Shown piece after piece: positions 19,660-32,440 of a stretch of 64,000 bases of DNA; position 1 is the first letter of the stretch; each line of letters begins with the position of its first letter. Below the pieces are notes generated by a model. That model was given only the letters and a program-made list of their open reading frames with translations. It searched no databases and was not told where the DNA came from. Made by a program: the position numbers and the translations under genes. This DNA is from Chiridota heheva. Lineage: Eukaryota > Echinodermata > Holothuroidea > Apodida > Chiridotidae. The DNA lies in the NCBI GenBank assembly GCA_020152595.1, contig JAIGNY010001510.1, positions 2,290,001 through 2,354,000 of the forward strand. The letters are read 5' to 3'.

Positions 19660-21760
19660 AGGCCATTTTTGTGTTAAGAACAGGAAAAGAGCCCTCAGGA
19701 ACTTCAAAACTAACCCGACCACCCATAACCTCAACCTCTTTCGCATCAGCTGTGCCAAGGCCAGACACACTATCAAGGACAGTAAAACTAACACATGGAA
19801 CAACTTCATCTCTTCTCTCACTACCAACACCCCCACAAAGAAGATTTGGAGAATGGTTAACAGCTTCCACCTTATATGTGGATGACTTCACCATCTTCTA
19901 CTCCTCCCCGAGCTTTCTTATTGTTGAAAGTAGGCTCCAAATCAGCCTCGACCTGCTGCAAGACTGGAGCAACAAAAACGGTTTTAAATTCTTCAAAGAC
20001 AAGACAGTCTGCATGCACTTTTGTCATTTCAACAACCTCCACCCCAACCCGAACTTTGTGCTCAATGGTAATCGCATCCCAAAAGTTGAACACACAAAGT
20101 TTCTGGGTCTAACTCTAGACCCTAAGCTTACCTACAAGCAACACATCACCAACCTGAAACTGAAATGCAACAGCTCCCTCAACATCCTCAGACTCCTCTC
20201 CAACACCACTTGGGGTGCGAACTGCTTTGCTCTCAAAATTTTTAGGCTCACTATTCGTGCCAAGCTTGACTACGGCAATATTGTCTACTGTGTCGCTCAC
20301 AACTCATACCTCAACCACATCAACACCATCCAAAATGAAGCCCTCAGGCTTTGTCTAGGTGCTTACAGGACCTCCCCAATCACCAGCCTTCATGTTGAAG
20401 CCAACGAACCCCCCTTTCTACTTAGATGTAGAAAGCTTAGCCTATCCTATGCTTTTAGGGTCCTCACAAACACCCAGAACCCTGTTTACAACCTCATTAG
20501 GTACCTCAATTTCTCCACCCTCTTTAATAGGACTAAAACCCTATCCCCTCCCTTCAGCTTACGCATTCAATCAGATCTCTTCCATTTCGGCACCAACCTC
20601 ACCACTCTCGGCACCTTCTCCTGGCCCACTTTTCCTCCTTGGGCCACCCCCCTCCCTTCTGTCCACCTGGGCCTCTCCACTCATCACAAAGCTCAAACCC
20701 ATCCTAACCTCTTCATCAATTTCCACAACCAATTCAAAGACCAACTCTCAAATCACACCTCCATCTATACTGATGGGTCCAAGGAGGGCAACAAGACAGC
20801 TGCTGCTGCGGTCATCCAAGACATCACCCTCAGTAGCAGACTTCCCGACTACTCATCCATCTTTTCAGCCGAGGCTAAGGCCATTCTCCTTGCCCTCAAC
20901 TTTATTGAGTACTCCCCGCTCAGCCACTTTGTTATTTTCTCCGACTCAAAGGCTGTTCTTACTTCTTTACTCAACCTTAAATGGGATAACCTCACATGCC
21001 ACCTCCTCCGCAAACTCCTTCCTCCCACCCTCTGCAGGAAAAGTATTCTTTTCTTCTGGATAACCAACCATGTTGGCATCCCGGGTAATAACAGGGCTGA
21101 TGCAGCCGCTAAGCTTGCCCTCACCCTCCTCCCTGCCCCTTTTCCCATAACCCTCTCTGACATCAAACCGCTTATCGCTTCTCTTGTTCGGGACCGCTGG
21201 CAAACCTCATGGAAGTCCCAAATTGATAACAAACTCCATGTCATCCAGCCCACAATTCCGATCAAAGCCACCATCAACAACCTCTCTCGTATTGACAACG
21301 TTTATATTACTTGTCTTAGAATTGGTCACACTCATCTCACCCACTCCCACCTCCTTATTGGCTCCCCAACCCTCTGCAACAATTGCCATTGCACCCTCAC
21401 AATCCATCACGTTCTCCTTCCTTGCCCCTGTACAACCTTCCCAGAGCTTCCCTCGCTCCCTACAACTCAATTGCTGAGTTCTTCCAGAAAAATCCTCCGG
21501 ATAAAATTATCTCCTTCCTTCATCATGCCTCCTCTACAACCATATATAATTCTCCTCTTCCACCCCCTCTCTACTTTGTTTTTGTTTCAACCATGCACCT
21601 CCCCTCACGATCACATCTTTCTGACCTTTTGTCCTTAAATTTCTCTAATTCTCCCCCTGTTTCCTTTACTTCCTACCCCTAGAATGATCTGACCTCTCAG
21701 GCACAATTTGACCTTAGTTTTTGTGGTGCCGTTAAGCCATCATCAAACAAACAAACAAAC
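19660..21760 (+). mobile_element. LINE with RNase H (copy 2), internally deleted
   Basis: A 655-codon frame (19671-21638) holds most of it. The first 200 bases encode, one frame over, the endonuclease-RT linker (KNRKRALRNFK, LFRISCAKARHTIK, KKIWRMVN). At about 19866 this joins directly to RT motif C, YVDD at 19875-19886. Then follow TKFLGLTLDPKLTYKQHI, the AKLDYGNIVY thumb region, RNase H (IYTDGSKEG, FSAEAKAILLAL, FSDSKAV, GNNRADAAAK, that is D-E-D-D) and a C-terminal zinc knuckle CNNCHCTLTIHHVLLPC. The tail is GCCGTTAAGCC then (CAAA)n to 21760. The deletion removes RT motifs before C, so it cannot transpose alone. RNase H in the same ORF suggests the I or a Jockey-related group. Confidence 0.88.
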
Positions 21761-22980
21761 TCTTATGAAAGGTTACAAAAAAAACATGAAAATAATCCTT
21801 TAAAGTTTCTGGTCAAAACATTGTCTCAAATCATGACAAGACAATCAGTAACTGGTTAGGAATGCTAGACACCACTTGACTTGGGCTAATAGCTTAATTC
21901 CCACTTTACGTTTTTTTTCCCCCAAAATCCACCACAACACATCAAAAAACTTCCTCAGATCTTCTTAGTTTGTGCGCTTTTTAAGTAAGGACCATTTTGG
22001 CAATTTTTTAATGCAAAACGTTCCTTGATAAGAACTTCTAAAATTGTTTACAGGCTTGGCTTGCTGCGAATTTGTGTAAAAAATATCATATACACAACGA
22101 TGTTTATTTATTTCTTAGTTTTAGTCCATTTTAAGGACTTGATGGTATTTTTGATGTCATGCCTTGCAGGTCATTATTGATATTATTCTAATATAAAAAT
22201 ATATCATCAAACTCTCTTTTGCAGTTTAAAATAACAATACAATTTTACATTCTATGTTGTTCATGTACACATTACAAAGTATATAATTTGTTGGAAATAT
22301 CAGTCTAGTCTAGTCTATGCATCACGTCACGGCAATTTACATATCCTTCCACCTTGCTAGAGGTTTAGCATTGTTATCTCAAAAAAATTCTTCGCAGCCC
22401 AAAAATTTCCTTTATCTCACACTTTACATGGGTTTCTTCTTTTCTAATAAGACGAAGAAAAGAAATACTGTACAAAACTCTTCAAAAAGATACAAATTGA
22501 AAGAAGGTATCGTAGACTACTTTGCTATATCAAAACTCGATAAAAGAAAGAAGGAGTTTAAGGTTTGCAAAGTTTTTCAACTTCCAGTCGGTTCTGACAA
22601 CTAAGAGTCTTCGAACAAGTTCAAACCCATCAAAAATCCTTTGTATTACTTAGTGCTGTTTCACAAAAGTGCAGAATTTGTAATCTCATCATGTCTTTTA
22701 ATACTAAGAATTCTCTTCCATTCTCAACGCTAGTCGTCTATAAGTGATATGGAAGAAGTGAAATGGCTTTCTTGCATTAAACTGTCACTTACACTTACAG
22801 TAAGATGATTTTTCTTGTCACATGTTGTCATCTGTGACACACGTTTGATTGTCGCATGTAGCTATTGGTCACCATCTTTGAATTAACACTTGCCTTTAAC
22901 GGTTACAGTTAATTGTCATGAAGACACACAGGTGTCTTAAGTATAGTGACTATGTTGTCTTGATGTAGACAAATTTCTAC
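21761..22980. other. Unassigned 1.2-kb spacer
   Basis: AT-rich; the 95-codon frame at 22317-22604 is lysine- and phenylalanine-rich with no family signature. No exon of VPS33B is recognisable. Confidence 0.4.
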
Positions 22981-22985
22981 AGGAG

Positions 22986-23385
22986 ATGTTGTCTCAAGAT
23001 ATGGAGTTCAAAATCAACACTTTTGCTACCTCCTGCTTTAGGATTATGCTAAATATCAAACAGAGAGATCGTGTCTCAAATGCCAGCATATATGACATGA
23101 CCAACACAGAGCCTCTTATTCACTGTGTAATGAATTGCCAACTGAGGTTCTTGGGACACATCCTTCATCTCCCAAAGGAGGAGCTTGCTAGAAGATATGC
23201 TCCTCTACATTCCAACTCACGGCAAAAGAAGACCGGGATGTCCACGCAACTCTTATGTATACATTTAAGGTATGTTAAGGTATGATGAAGACATCCAGGC
23301 AGAACAGATAGCCACACTTGCCAAAGATCGCTGTGCATGGAGAAATCTTGTAGTCGCCTGCTCTGCAGCCGAAGGATGATGATGA
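22986..23385 (+). pseudogene. LINE 3' fragment (RT C-terminal end)
   Basis: The frame reads MEFKINTFATSCFRIMLNIK, DRVSNASIYDMT and QLRFLGHILHLPKEE, followed by a frame change, LPKIAVHGE-type and CSAAE-type residues. This is the end of a LINE endonuclease-RT of the group that finishes RFLGHILRLP ... DRCAWRKLV. Only the last ~130 residues remain. It differs in sequence from the GHILR fragments at 4 and 18 kb. The end is marked by a GATGATGATGA run at 23375-23387. Confidence 0.7.
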
Positions 23386-23742
23386 TGAGACAAATTTCAG
23401 CAGCTCAATAATTTCTTTACCATCAATAAGTACAGTGATGAGTTGAACCAATCACATATGAGAGAGATCTACAAACAATAAAGATGTTAAAGAATGTGTT
23501 TCAATCTTGTAAGTAGGTGATGAAACTCAAAACATGTTACTGTTTAGTAGTATACTCTTAAGAAATAAAGAAGTCTTTATGCATACAGTATGTGTGTTAA
23601 TTTTCAGTTGAACTGTACTATCTAGCACTCAGCTGTTTTTGGTATCCTGAAGGCAAGTACAATCAAGTCTTCATCTTTCATCATGAGTTCTAAACAAGAA
23701 GTATCAATAGCACGAAAAGCAATGTTTCCGGTTGGACAAGGG
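23386..23742. other. Unassigned spacer
   Basis: No recognisable feature. Confidence 0.4.
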
Positions 23743-23991
23743 CAGTGGCGGGCGTAAGGGGGAGGGGGCAGGAGAAAAGTTCCCTCTAATATTTTTCAAT
23801 AGTGTTTCTTGCCCCCTCAATCAACAAAAATCTTGTGTTTTTCCCTCTAATTATAAGACTATCAAATTTTGCCAAATGATGGTGTAGCACTTTTTGGTAG
23901 AGGGTGGTTAAAGTTGTTAAGTTAGTTAGTTGGTAGGTCCCCCTCCCCACCCCCCTCCCTCTGCAAATCAAAATTATATTCCTTGCCACTG
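23743..23991. mobile_element. hAT-like MITE, 249 bp
   Basis: Ends CAGTGGCGGGCG and TTGCCACTG form a short inverted pair. Flanking octamers GACAAGGG (23735-23742) and GACCAGGG (23992-23999) match at 7 of 8 bases. The interior has GGGGGAGGGGG and CCCCACCCCCC tracts at opposite ends, extending the inverted structure. Confidence 0.7.
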
Positions 23992-24299
23992 GACCAGGGT
24001 GATTATTTATGCTACCCATTCAGCTTTGTGGCTTCTGTAGACTCACAGCACCCACCACACAGTGTCACACATTCTCCAAGAGAAGATCTGTCTTGTTCCA
24101 GGGTAGTGGTCTCATGTTGATTTCTTGGTAAACTTTTTGTATGTTTAGGTTTTTGACAGGATAGCGGTACCAGTCCTCTGCTCAAACCACCACCTCTTTC
24201 AGCCTGGTGTGGGACCATCCATGGAATAGTTTCTACTTTTATTTTGTTCAAAGCATATTTTGGTTCTGAGTTTTTTTTATACATGTAAAAAAAAAAAAT

Positions 24300-25600
24300 G
24301 GAGGTGTTTGCTCAATTTATAGACCATCTTCCCTATCTGAATGCTGATTAGTGCTGTACTAGTTTTGATTAACGATATAGTGACTCATTTGAATTGTAAA
24401 GAAACGACCATGTCAAAGATTTTTTTTCTCGATTTTTCAAGTGCTTTCAATACGGTCTTGCCAAACTACCTACTTAAAGATTTGACAATATTTATAAAAG
24501 ACCTGTGGCTCATTCATTGGTTGGCACAGTTTCTTCAAGGGTGTACAAGACAAATTAAACTGGACAAAGTTTTGTCAGAACAATCTGAAATTAATGTAGG
24601 TGTACCACAAGGAGGCTCTATATGCTGCACTTTTTACCATCTTAACTGATGAAATAAGATCAAAGGAAAACATTTGTGTGATAAAGTATGCCGATGATAT
24701 TGCTATTTTATGTAAAATTGCTAAAATTTTGTAAATGAGGATCAAGTAGTGTGCCAGTCATTTGTTGATGAGTCTGTGTCAAAATGTGATGAAAAGAACT
24801 TGTTGCTGAACCCAAAGAAATCAAAGGAAATGTGCTTTGTAAACAAAAATGTCAAACATACAGGGCTTTTGAAATCAAAATCAGACGACATATTTATTCA
24901 AGGTTCAGAGGTTGCAAAATGCATAAAAACTGATTATCTTGGTGTATGTATTGATGATAAACTGAATTTTTCCCATCATGTGTCCAAAATTTTAGGTAAA
25001 GTTTAGTATATTGTTTCGAGTTTATCATACATTTTATCTTTTTTGTAATCTTAATGCTAGAGTTAATCTTTTTAAATCAGTTATTTTATCACAGGTTCTT
25101 TATGCTGTACCTGTTTGGTATCATTTAATCTTACAGAAAGACAAAGACAGAATCAGGAAATTTTTAAAGTATACTTCAAAGATTCTTAACCTACATTATC
25201 CCATGCTTATTGAATTTTAAATGACAGGGCGAAATCGGAATTCATTGCAATGGTGACAAAAATCAACAAAGAACGAAACCATCCTTTACACAATACCATA
25301 CAAAGTCATCTAGCACGTTGAAACAGAAACCTTCGAAACCCTAACATATTGCCAAAATACAGAATAAACGTCTCCAAAAATTCATTCATTTTAAAACCAT
25401 GCAGCAATTTACTTACAGACAGGAGAGTTAGAATTACTGTTTTAAACATTTTATCTTTAATTTTTTCCTTATTTATTTATTCTATTCTTTTATTTTCTGC
25501 TATGTGTTTTAATATGTATATGTATGTACTTTTCCTTTTACAGATGTTTAAATTTGTACTGGAATATATAATATATATAATATATGACTGAGTTTGAAAA
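24300..25600 (+). pseudogene. CR1-like LINE RT remnant
   Basis: Pieces in three frames give FLDFSSAFNTVLPN (motif A), VGVPQGGSI (motif B), KYADDIAIL (motif C, YADD at 24687-24698), CDEKNLLLNPKKSKEM and TDYLGVCIDDKLNFSHHV, then thumb-like sequence to about 25420. Stops and frameshifts occur throughout. The endonuclease and ORF1 are absent. The ASAFNT and NLLLNPKKSK motifs are typical of CR1/Rex-like RTs. Confidence 0.75.
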
Positions 25601-26214
25601 TTCATTGTCAGTCAAATTAGTGTTTTTTTATTAAATTTCAAGCTACAGTATTATTTTTTGATGATTGAAGTAGAATGTATTGAAATTAAAATGGAGAGGT
25701 AGTTATCAATTTGATGACGTTATCAAGTTTGCATATTCAAAATCTTAAAAAATAATTGAAATTGTCAATATTTAGGTGAATTGGATCCAACTTTGCTATT
25801 TTAAAGATTGGTAATAAGGATCATGCATGGAGAGGTTAGAACTGCTTTTAAACTATTTTTATCGTGTAATCTACTACAAATTTGTGTAAATCTATTGTAT
25901 TTACTAGTCAGCCTTATTTCACCATATATGTACGCATACACTGTGGACAACATCAACAATTGGCTACTGTTACGTATCAAGTACCTGGGAATTCGAAAGC
26001 TGTTTTGAGCAACCCATTTCAATGGTAAATATGTCGCGCTCAGACTTGATTTTATTACATAGAACTGTATGTGTGCCATTTTCAAATTGCAATATTTCGC
26101 CCGAGTTATTGAATAGATTAAAAACATTGCATATACTGTCAGAATCTTGTCATTGACACCAAATTCACTCACGTCCCTCAATTTGTTATTTAAACAAGAC
26201 CGACCATAAATGCC
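25601..26214. other. Unassigned spacer with a 126-codon minus frame
   Basis: A 126-codon open frame runs on the minus strand (25801-26181) but shows no domain, splice context or compositional signal I recognise. I treat it as chance or decayed sequence. Confidence 0.35.
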
Positions 26215-29200
26215 TTAGGTGGAGGAAACGAGGAAATCGCGGGGGACAAAAACATAGAATCTGTACTATTATCTCATCTCACCTTACGGTAATACTTACA
26301 GTAATTGTGCAAATGTGAACAATCTGATCACAATTCCGTCTGGATGTACAGTAAGAAGCAACTATAAACGTCTGAAATGCTCAATCATTGTGCAATAAAA
26401 CTGACAATCTATGACTATATCCTCGGTTCTGATGTGGACCTAATTATTTGTGAATCTTGGCTTGGTGAAGAAAATCCTGTGGTGATTAGGGAGTGTGCAT
26501 CATTTGAAAATTCCCTTTTAAACTTCCCCAGAGTCAGTGATAAACACGGTGGCATTGCTTTAATTTACAAATCTCATTTGAAACTGAGCATTTGACCATT
26601 TGCAGTTAATGCTGATCTGTACACAACATTTGAACATGCATGTGTGGCTGACATTGACAAGACATTTCATCTTATTGCTATATATCGCCCCCCACCTTCT
26701 CATAGGAATGGCTTTACTGTAGCCAAATTCCATGAAGAATTTGAACAGTTTTTTTGTGACTTAGAAAATCAGCCTGGAAAGCCTTTGATAATGGGTGATT
26801 TAAACCTTCACGTTGCTAATCCAAGTAAACCTGAAGTTTCGTGATATTTAGATCTACTTTCTGAACATAATCTCCACCAGTTTATTGCAGACCTACTCGG
26901 AGGTCCAGTCATATTCTTGATCATGTGATCTGTTGAGTGGAGGATGACCTGTGGGTAAAATGCAATGTATCTCCCAACTTATATGGTTCTGATCATCACG
27001 TGATCGAATGCTCAATAGATAAGCTGAAACCTGCACCAGAAAGGAAAGCTGTCACAATAAGAAATTTCAATGATCTCGATCTGGATGTTTTCAAGACTGA
27101 CCTTATCCACGAGCTTAGCGACCTCAATATGCTGGAAGATCCGAATGCTCAAGCTACCGAGTATAATACAAGGGTGTGCAGTGCTTTTGACAAACACTGT
27201 CTGGAGCAGACACGATTAAGGAACGATTAAATGTCCTAAATGGTTCAACGATGATGAACAGAATGCCGCAAATATGAGCGCAAGTGGAGAAAAACCCTCA
27301 GTGATACTGATCGCTTGAAATATCTTGAGCAAAATATAGTTGTAAATAGACTTATTGTTAAATCCAAAACAGAGCATTTCAAAGGTGTTTTGGCAAATGC
27401 TGATGCAAAGACAATGTACCATACAGTTATAACTCACTTCTCAATAGTTCCACCAAGGCTTTACCAATCTGCCGCTAAAATGAAACTTCAGTAATACTTT
27501 TGACCATTTTTTTACTGAGAAAGTGGCAAAAATAAGGTCTGAACTTGACTTTGAATGTGTTAATGTAAATATATCTTCTCTTGATACCAGTAAACAATGT
27601 AATGATGATGTATTTCTACTTGATTCTGCCGATGATTTGATGATTGGTGACTTGCATATGCACAGTACTGATATCTTTGCAAATTTCCACCCTGTTGATG
27701 AAGCTGAGATTCGACATATAATTTGTAAGATCCCAACAAGACAAGTTCTCTTGACCCACTGCCCAGTTGGCTCTTGAAGGAATGTGTTGATATCGTGGCT
27801 CCTATAATCATGTCTCTTGCAAATAATTCATTTAGTGCTGGTTGTTTTCCATCCATTCTTAGGAATGCAATTACTTCTCCTCTTCTCCTCAAGAAGTCCA
27901 CCCTTAATCCGGTCGTTTTGAAGAATTATTGACCCGTATCCAATCGTCCCAACCTTCGCAAGATTCTTGAATATCTTGCAGTCTCTAGGTTTAGTGAACA
28001 TCTTCATTCAAAACATCTTACTGAAGATTTTAAATCTGCCTACAAACCGGCGCATAGCACTGAAACTGCGTTATTACATGTTAAGAACAATATTTCAAAT
28101 GAGTTATGATTCGGGTAGAGTTGTTTTACTTGTACTTCTATATATGTCTGCAGCCTTCGATACCATTGACCACATTATTCTTATAAATATGCTTAATTGT
28201 GAGTATGGTATTGGAGGTTGTGTTTTTTTAAACTGGTTTAGATCTTATCTTAGTGATCGCAACAGTTCTGTTTGTATCTCTGGTAGTTATTTTACTGCCT
28301 ATCCTCTAAAATATGATGTTCCCCAAGGGTCTGTTGCAGGTCCTCCGATCTTCACTGCCTATTCGTAGCCTGTTACCCGCATTTTCAAACTCTTCAATGT
28401 TGCTTACCATATATATGCTGATGACACTCAGCTATATGTTAGCATCGATCCTAAAAAGCCGGGTGATACGGTAGTTGCCCAGGCTTGCTTGTCAAATTGC
28501 ATTGCGGCGATTAAAGGCTGGATGCTTCATAACAAACTTCGACTCAATGACACCAAAACTGAATTTTTGATCATTTCGTCCAAAAACAAATAAATTCCAT
28601 CCAGTCCATTGATTTAAAGATCGGTGGGTCTGTGATTGTTCTTTGATTATCCGTTAAAAATTTAGGTATCATGTTTGAACCTTGTATAAATATAAATTCC
28701 CAGATCTCTACAATATGTCGTACTGTTAATTATCATTTGCGTAATATTTCTAAAATCCGGCGGCACATTGATCAAAATACTTGTGCTCATGTAGTGCGAT
28801 CTCTCATCCTTTCTCGGCTGGATTATGGCGACTCCCTGCTTGGTGGCATATCACGTAAAAACCTTCAACGCTTGCAAAGACTCTAAAATTGTACAGAGTG
28901 CATGATTTTTTTTTGTTGATAGACGTGCAAGCACTTCCCCCTCTTGCGTGTTCTTCATTGGTTGCCTATCCAGCAGAGTATCGATTTCAAGATCTTACTG
29001 CATGTGTACAACTGCATTAAAAAAAAAGCACCTTCATACCTTCAAGATTTGCTGCATATTTGTGAGCCTGGACGCATTAGTCTAAGATCCAACAAGGATG
29101 TCACTCGCCTTGTGGTGCCAAGAACTAATCGCATCAGTCGGGACAACGCCTTTTCTGTCCTGGGTCCACATTTGTGGAATAATCTATCTATTGCAATCTG

Positions 29201-29483
29201 CCAGGCTCCAACTGTTTATACTGTTGAGAAAGCCCTTAAGACTCATCTTTTTCCTACTAAATAAGTTTTATGTTGTCTATAATATTCATTTTATAGTTTT
29301 ATCATCTTGTTTTTGGATTTTTTTAAATTCTTTTATGCTTGTATATTGTCCTGCAATTCTTTTACATTTTGATATTGTATACTAAGAGTTTTTTCTATGT
29401 ATTATCAATTTGATCGAAAGCACCTTGATCCACGGGAGTAGCGCTATGTAAATAAGTGCAACAATGATAATAATAATAATGAC
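26215..29483 (+). pseudogene. CR1/L2-like LINE, nearly complete ORF2, degenerate
   Basis: The order endonuclease-RT-3' tail is preserved over 3.2 kb. Endonuclease: LIICESWLGEE, LIAIYRPPPSHRNG, PLIMGDLNLHV and YGSDHHVIECSI. RT: PVSNRPNLRKILE, FKSAYKPAHSTETALLHVKN, SAAFDTIDHIILINML, DVPQGSVAGPP, and YADD at 28414-28425 followed by TQLYVS. Thumb and C-terminus: LRNISKIRRHID, RLDYGDSLLGGI, RVLHWLPIQQSIDFKI, LGPHLWNNLSIAI and KALKTHLFPTK. The 3' end AGCGCTATGTAAATAAG and a (AAT)n tail at 29467-29482 are typical of L2-like elements. More than ten stops or frameshifts make it inactive. Confidence 0.88.
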
Positions 29484-31588
29484 TTTTGTAAGTTCATTTC
29501 ATTTTCTTAAAGGGGCACCAGATTGAAAGTGAGGACACAATTTTCCAGAGACTCAAAAATATTATAAATAATATATCTATCTAGCAACTTCCAAACTATT
29601 TGTATGAACTACACAGAGACATATCCAGCATACAAGACTAACGAGCAGCTTTAAAAATATTAATAGAAACAGGTGATGTTCTGAAACTTTTACTCTTTAG
29701 TTATATTTCTTTCTATTATATGTTTGTCCCATCCAAAATAAGGTGTACTAACAGGCATAGAAGAATGATGTTCGAGATTATATCACATGAACTGCACAAT
29801 TTGCTCTAAAACCAATAATAGTACCCGTGCAGCAGATTAAAAACTGTTGAAATGTCGTCTAAAATTGTTTCTAATATGGTCGAATGACCTTGAAAATCGG
29901 CTGGAACAGTCCTTCGAGGGGTGACAGGGGGAGTCCCCTCTCAGACTCTCCCCATCCAGTTAGTATATTGTGCGCCGTTGATAAATCTCGAACGACATAT
30001 TTCCGCCTCCCAGTTCGCCCCTGATATCACCCATAAATTAACCAAATTATCAAAATCTTTCAGATAAGTACACAGCTAGGATGCATATTTTTGTTGTTAC
30101 ACCATCTACTAAGAAACAATAATTTGGTAAGTTGTCTTGTAACATTTATCATCATACTCGACAGTTACTATGCAAAAGAAAAAAAAGTAATATTGTGCTT
30201 CCTCAATGAAGATCAGTTACCCCCAGGACCTTGACACCTGCAGAGAAAAAACACATTTTCATTACTCTTTATTTTTTAACAATTTAATTCCTATGGATAG
30301 TATTCTCCTGTGTGTAAATTATACAAGAAATTTCTTTCCCAGCTCTTGCCGTATTTAGAGTATTAAATGAAATGAATATTGCATTTTTGTGTTGCTTAGA
30401 TACTAAGAAGCAGTATACTCGACAGTCGTTTGTTTCTGTCGGGTTCTTGTGAAAATGCTGAATTATTGATTTTGATTGTAGTTAAGGTTTTCAAAAGAAT
30501 TTCACAAGTAATTTGGGTCAAACCAAGTTCATTATTAATCATACGTCAAGGGATATGAAGAGAAATAGGCTTATTGATGGACAGAATCTCTGATAAGAAG
30601 AAGATATGAGTGTTGATAACAGAAGCATTACTGGATATTAACATATATTAAGACTGATGTGTTTTTCACCATCTTGGTGATTAAGTATCGTAATCAAAAT
30701 TCTAACTTAAAATGAAATTAATGATGAATCTCTGTGAGAGGTATTTTGTAGAGACTAAGATGCAAATTTGTTTTGCGGATTTTATTTTGTAATAGAAAGA
30801 ATGAGTGGAAAAGGTAGAAAATGATTATAGTCTAGGGAGCTTAGATAATTGATGGTTCATTACCTAGCTGATTCAAACTTAGCTTATGGAAGTTTTAGAA
30901 TTAACCTCTAAATTGTGGTAGAGTATCAAATATCATGAAAATAGTACAGAAGTCTCATAAAATCAGTAAGAATTGACCCATAGTACAGCTTTTGGAGTTA
31001 GTGATGTATGAATGGAAATTCACTGTTTACTTCAATTCAATTTCTTGGAGAGCAACATAATCTGATGAACATGCCGAAAAGTTTTTTTTTATTTCTGCTT
31101 TCCATACCCGACACTGGACTTTTCATATAAAAAGTCCGGTATAATGATACCCCAACCTGGTATCACCAGCTTGTTTACACTTGTAACGAAGAACCTCTCT
31201 GCTATCATTAAGACCCGTATGTAACTTCCAGTGATGAAGACCATACACAGTCACAGTATTGTCTGTACTGGCCACATATTGCAAGTGCACCCAATCAGAA
31301 GTGAAAAAATGAGGCCGATGAACAGAGGATTGCTTGCATGCTGAAAGTGCACCCATGCACAAGTAAAATAAGTGAGGATGACGAGCAGGGGATTGGGTTG
31401 CATACTGGTCTGGTGGCTTGTGCAGTGTAGTGTGAAATTGAAAGTCTGGATGCGTCAGGCAATTATGATCAAATGTCCTTCAGAGAGGCACTTCTTCATG
31501 AAGTGTTTTTAATCTTAACAATATCATTTAAGATATTTCATACTATTAGGAAGACAACAAGTGGGCAATTCACAGAGTTGCTGACCTT
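29484..31588. other. Unassigned 2.1-kb spacer
   Basis: No gene found. A palindrome centred near 31127 (GGACTTTT, loop CATAT, AAAAGTCC) is followed by a second short inverted pair GATACC/GGTATC at 31147-31164. The 79-codon minus frame at 31123-31362 overlaps these hairpins and has no recognised domain. Confidence 0.4.
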
Positions 31589-31858
31589 ATCGCCTCTGCC
31601 GCATATAATTTGAAAAAAAATATCTTTAAGCGACATTACATCTTTTGCGAGACACAACTTTACATCATCCTTCACCAACCCACCAAATAACAACCAATTT
31701 GCACTCACAATTTTTCCATGACACGCAACCAACCAAAGTATGCCATTTTAAATCAATCATTTGACCTCTAACCTTTACGTGACGTGTCATATCTTGAGCA
31801 AGATGCTACTCTACGTCACCCTTCATCATCAACCCACCAAGTATCAACCCAATTGCAC

Positions 31859-31936
31859 TCGACATGACATGCGACATGACATGCGACATGACATGCGACA
31901 TGACATGCGACATGACATGCGACATGACATGCGACA
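31859..31936. repeat. 12-bp microsatellite (CGACATGACATG)n, six units
   Basis: Six near-perfect copies of CGACATGACATG. The sequence resembles the CCATGACATGCAAC part of the surrounding ~160-bp unit, so it probably arose from it by slippage. The RHDM-repeat frame through it is not a gene. Confidence 0.9.
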
Positions 31937-32094
31937 GACCAAATTTTACAATCGTAAATCAAGTTTTTGACCTTTGACCTTTAATTGACATGCCCCATTA
32001 TGTGTAGGACACAACCAGAGATCACCTTCACCCAACCTGCCAAGAACCAACCAAATACCACTTACTGTTTTACCAGGAAGCGCAACACAAAATC

Positions 32095-32440
32095 TACATG
32101 GGGTTCAGTTCATATGTGGTACATAGATAGCCCATGGTCTAAAGATGTGCACTATTGTTTTTGGCGGCGATGTCATGCATATTAATGAGTAGGCAGGGCT
32201 TCATGATGAGATCTTAATATTCTCATAATTTAACAATCACATGTATGTTTTGTTTCATATTTATTAGAATTATGATGTAAGCTAGTTTGTAGGTGTTCAT
32301 TTGATAAAAACATTGAATATCTTTAATATGCAAAGTGGGTGGGGCTTATAATGATTTTGCTGAAAAGAGCTTGTAAACATGATATCTCAAGAACTATTTA
32401 TTTCATGTCAAACATTTCATTATATGCAATGACATTAACA
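32095..32440. repeat. Dispersed repeat D (copy 3, longest)
   Basis: Begins with CATATGTGGTACATAGATAG, GATGTGCACTATTGTTTTTG and GATGTCATGCATATTAATGA, matching the copies at 13.3 and 15.2 kb. About 200 further bases without a counterpart elsewhere in the window separate it from the next ~160-bp unit, so this may be the fullest copy. Confidence 0.55.

Noticed and set aside
25801-26181. 126-codon minus-strand frame
   Set aside because: No domain, codon or splice evidence; AT-rich sequence yields such frames by chance.
31123-31362. 79-codon minus frame with WVHLQYVASTDNTVTVYGL, slightly like a WD-repeat strand
   Set aside because: A single weak resemblance, no GH/WD spacing, and it overlaps a hairpin. 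Not enough for a gene call.
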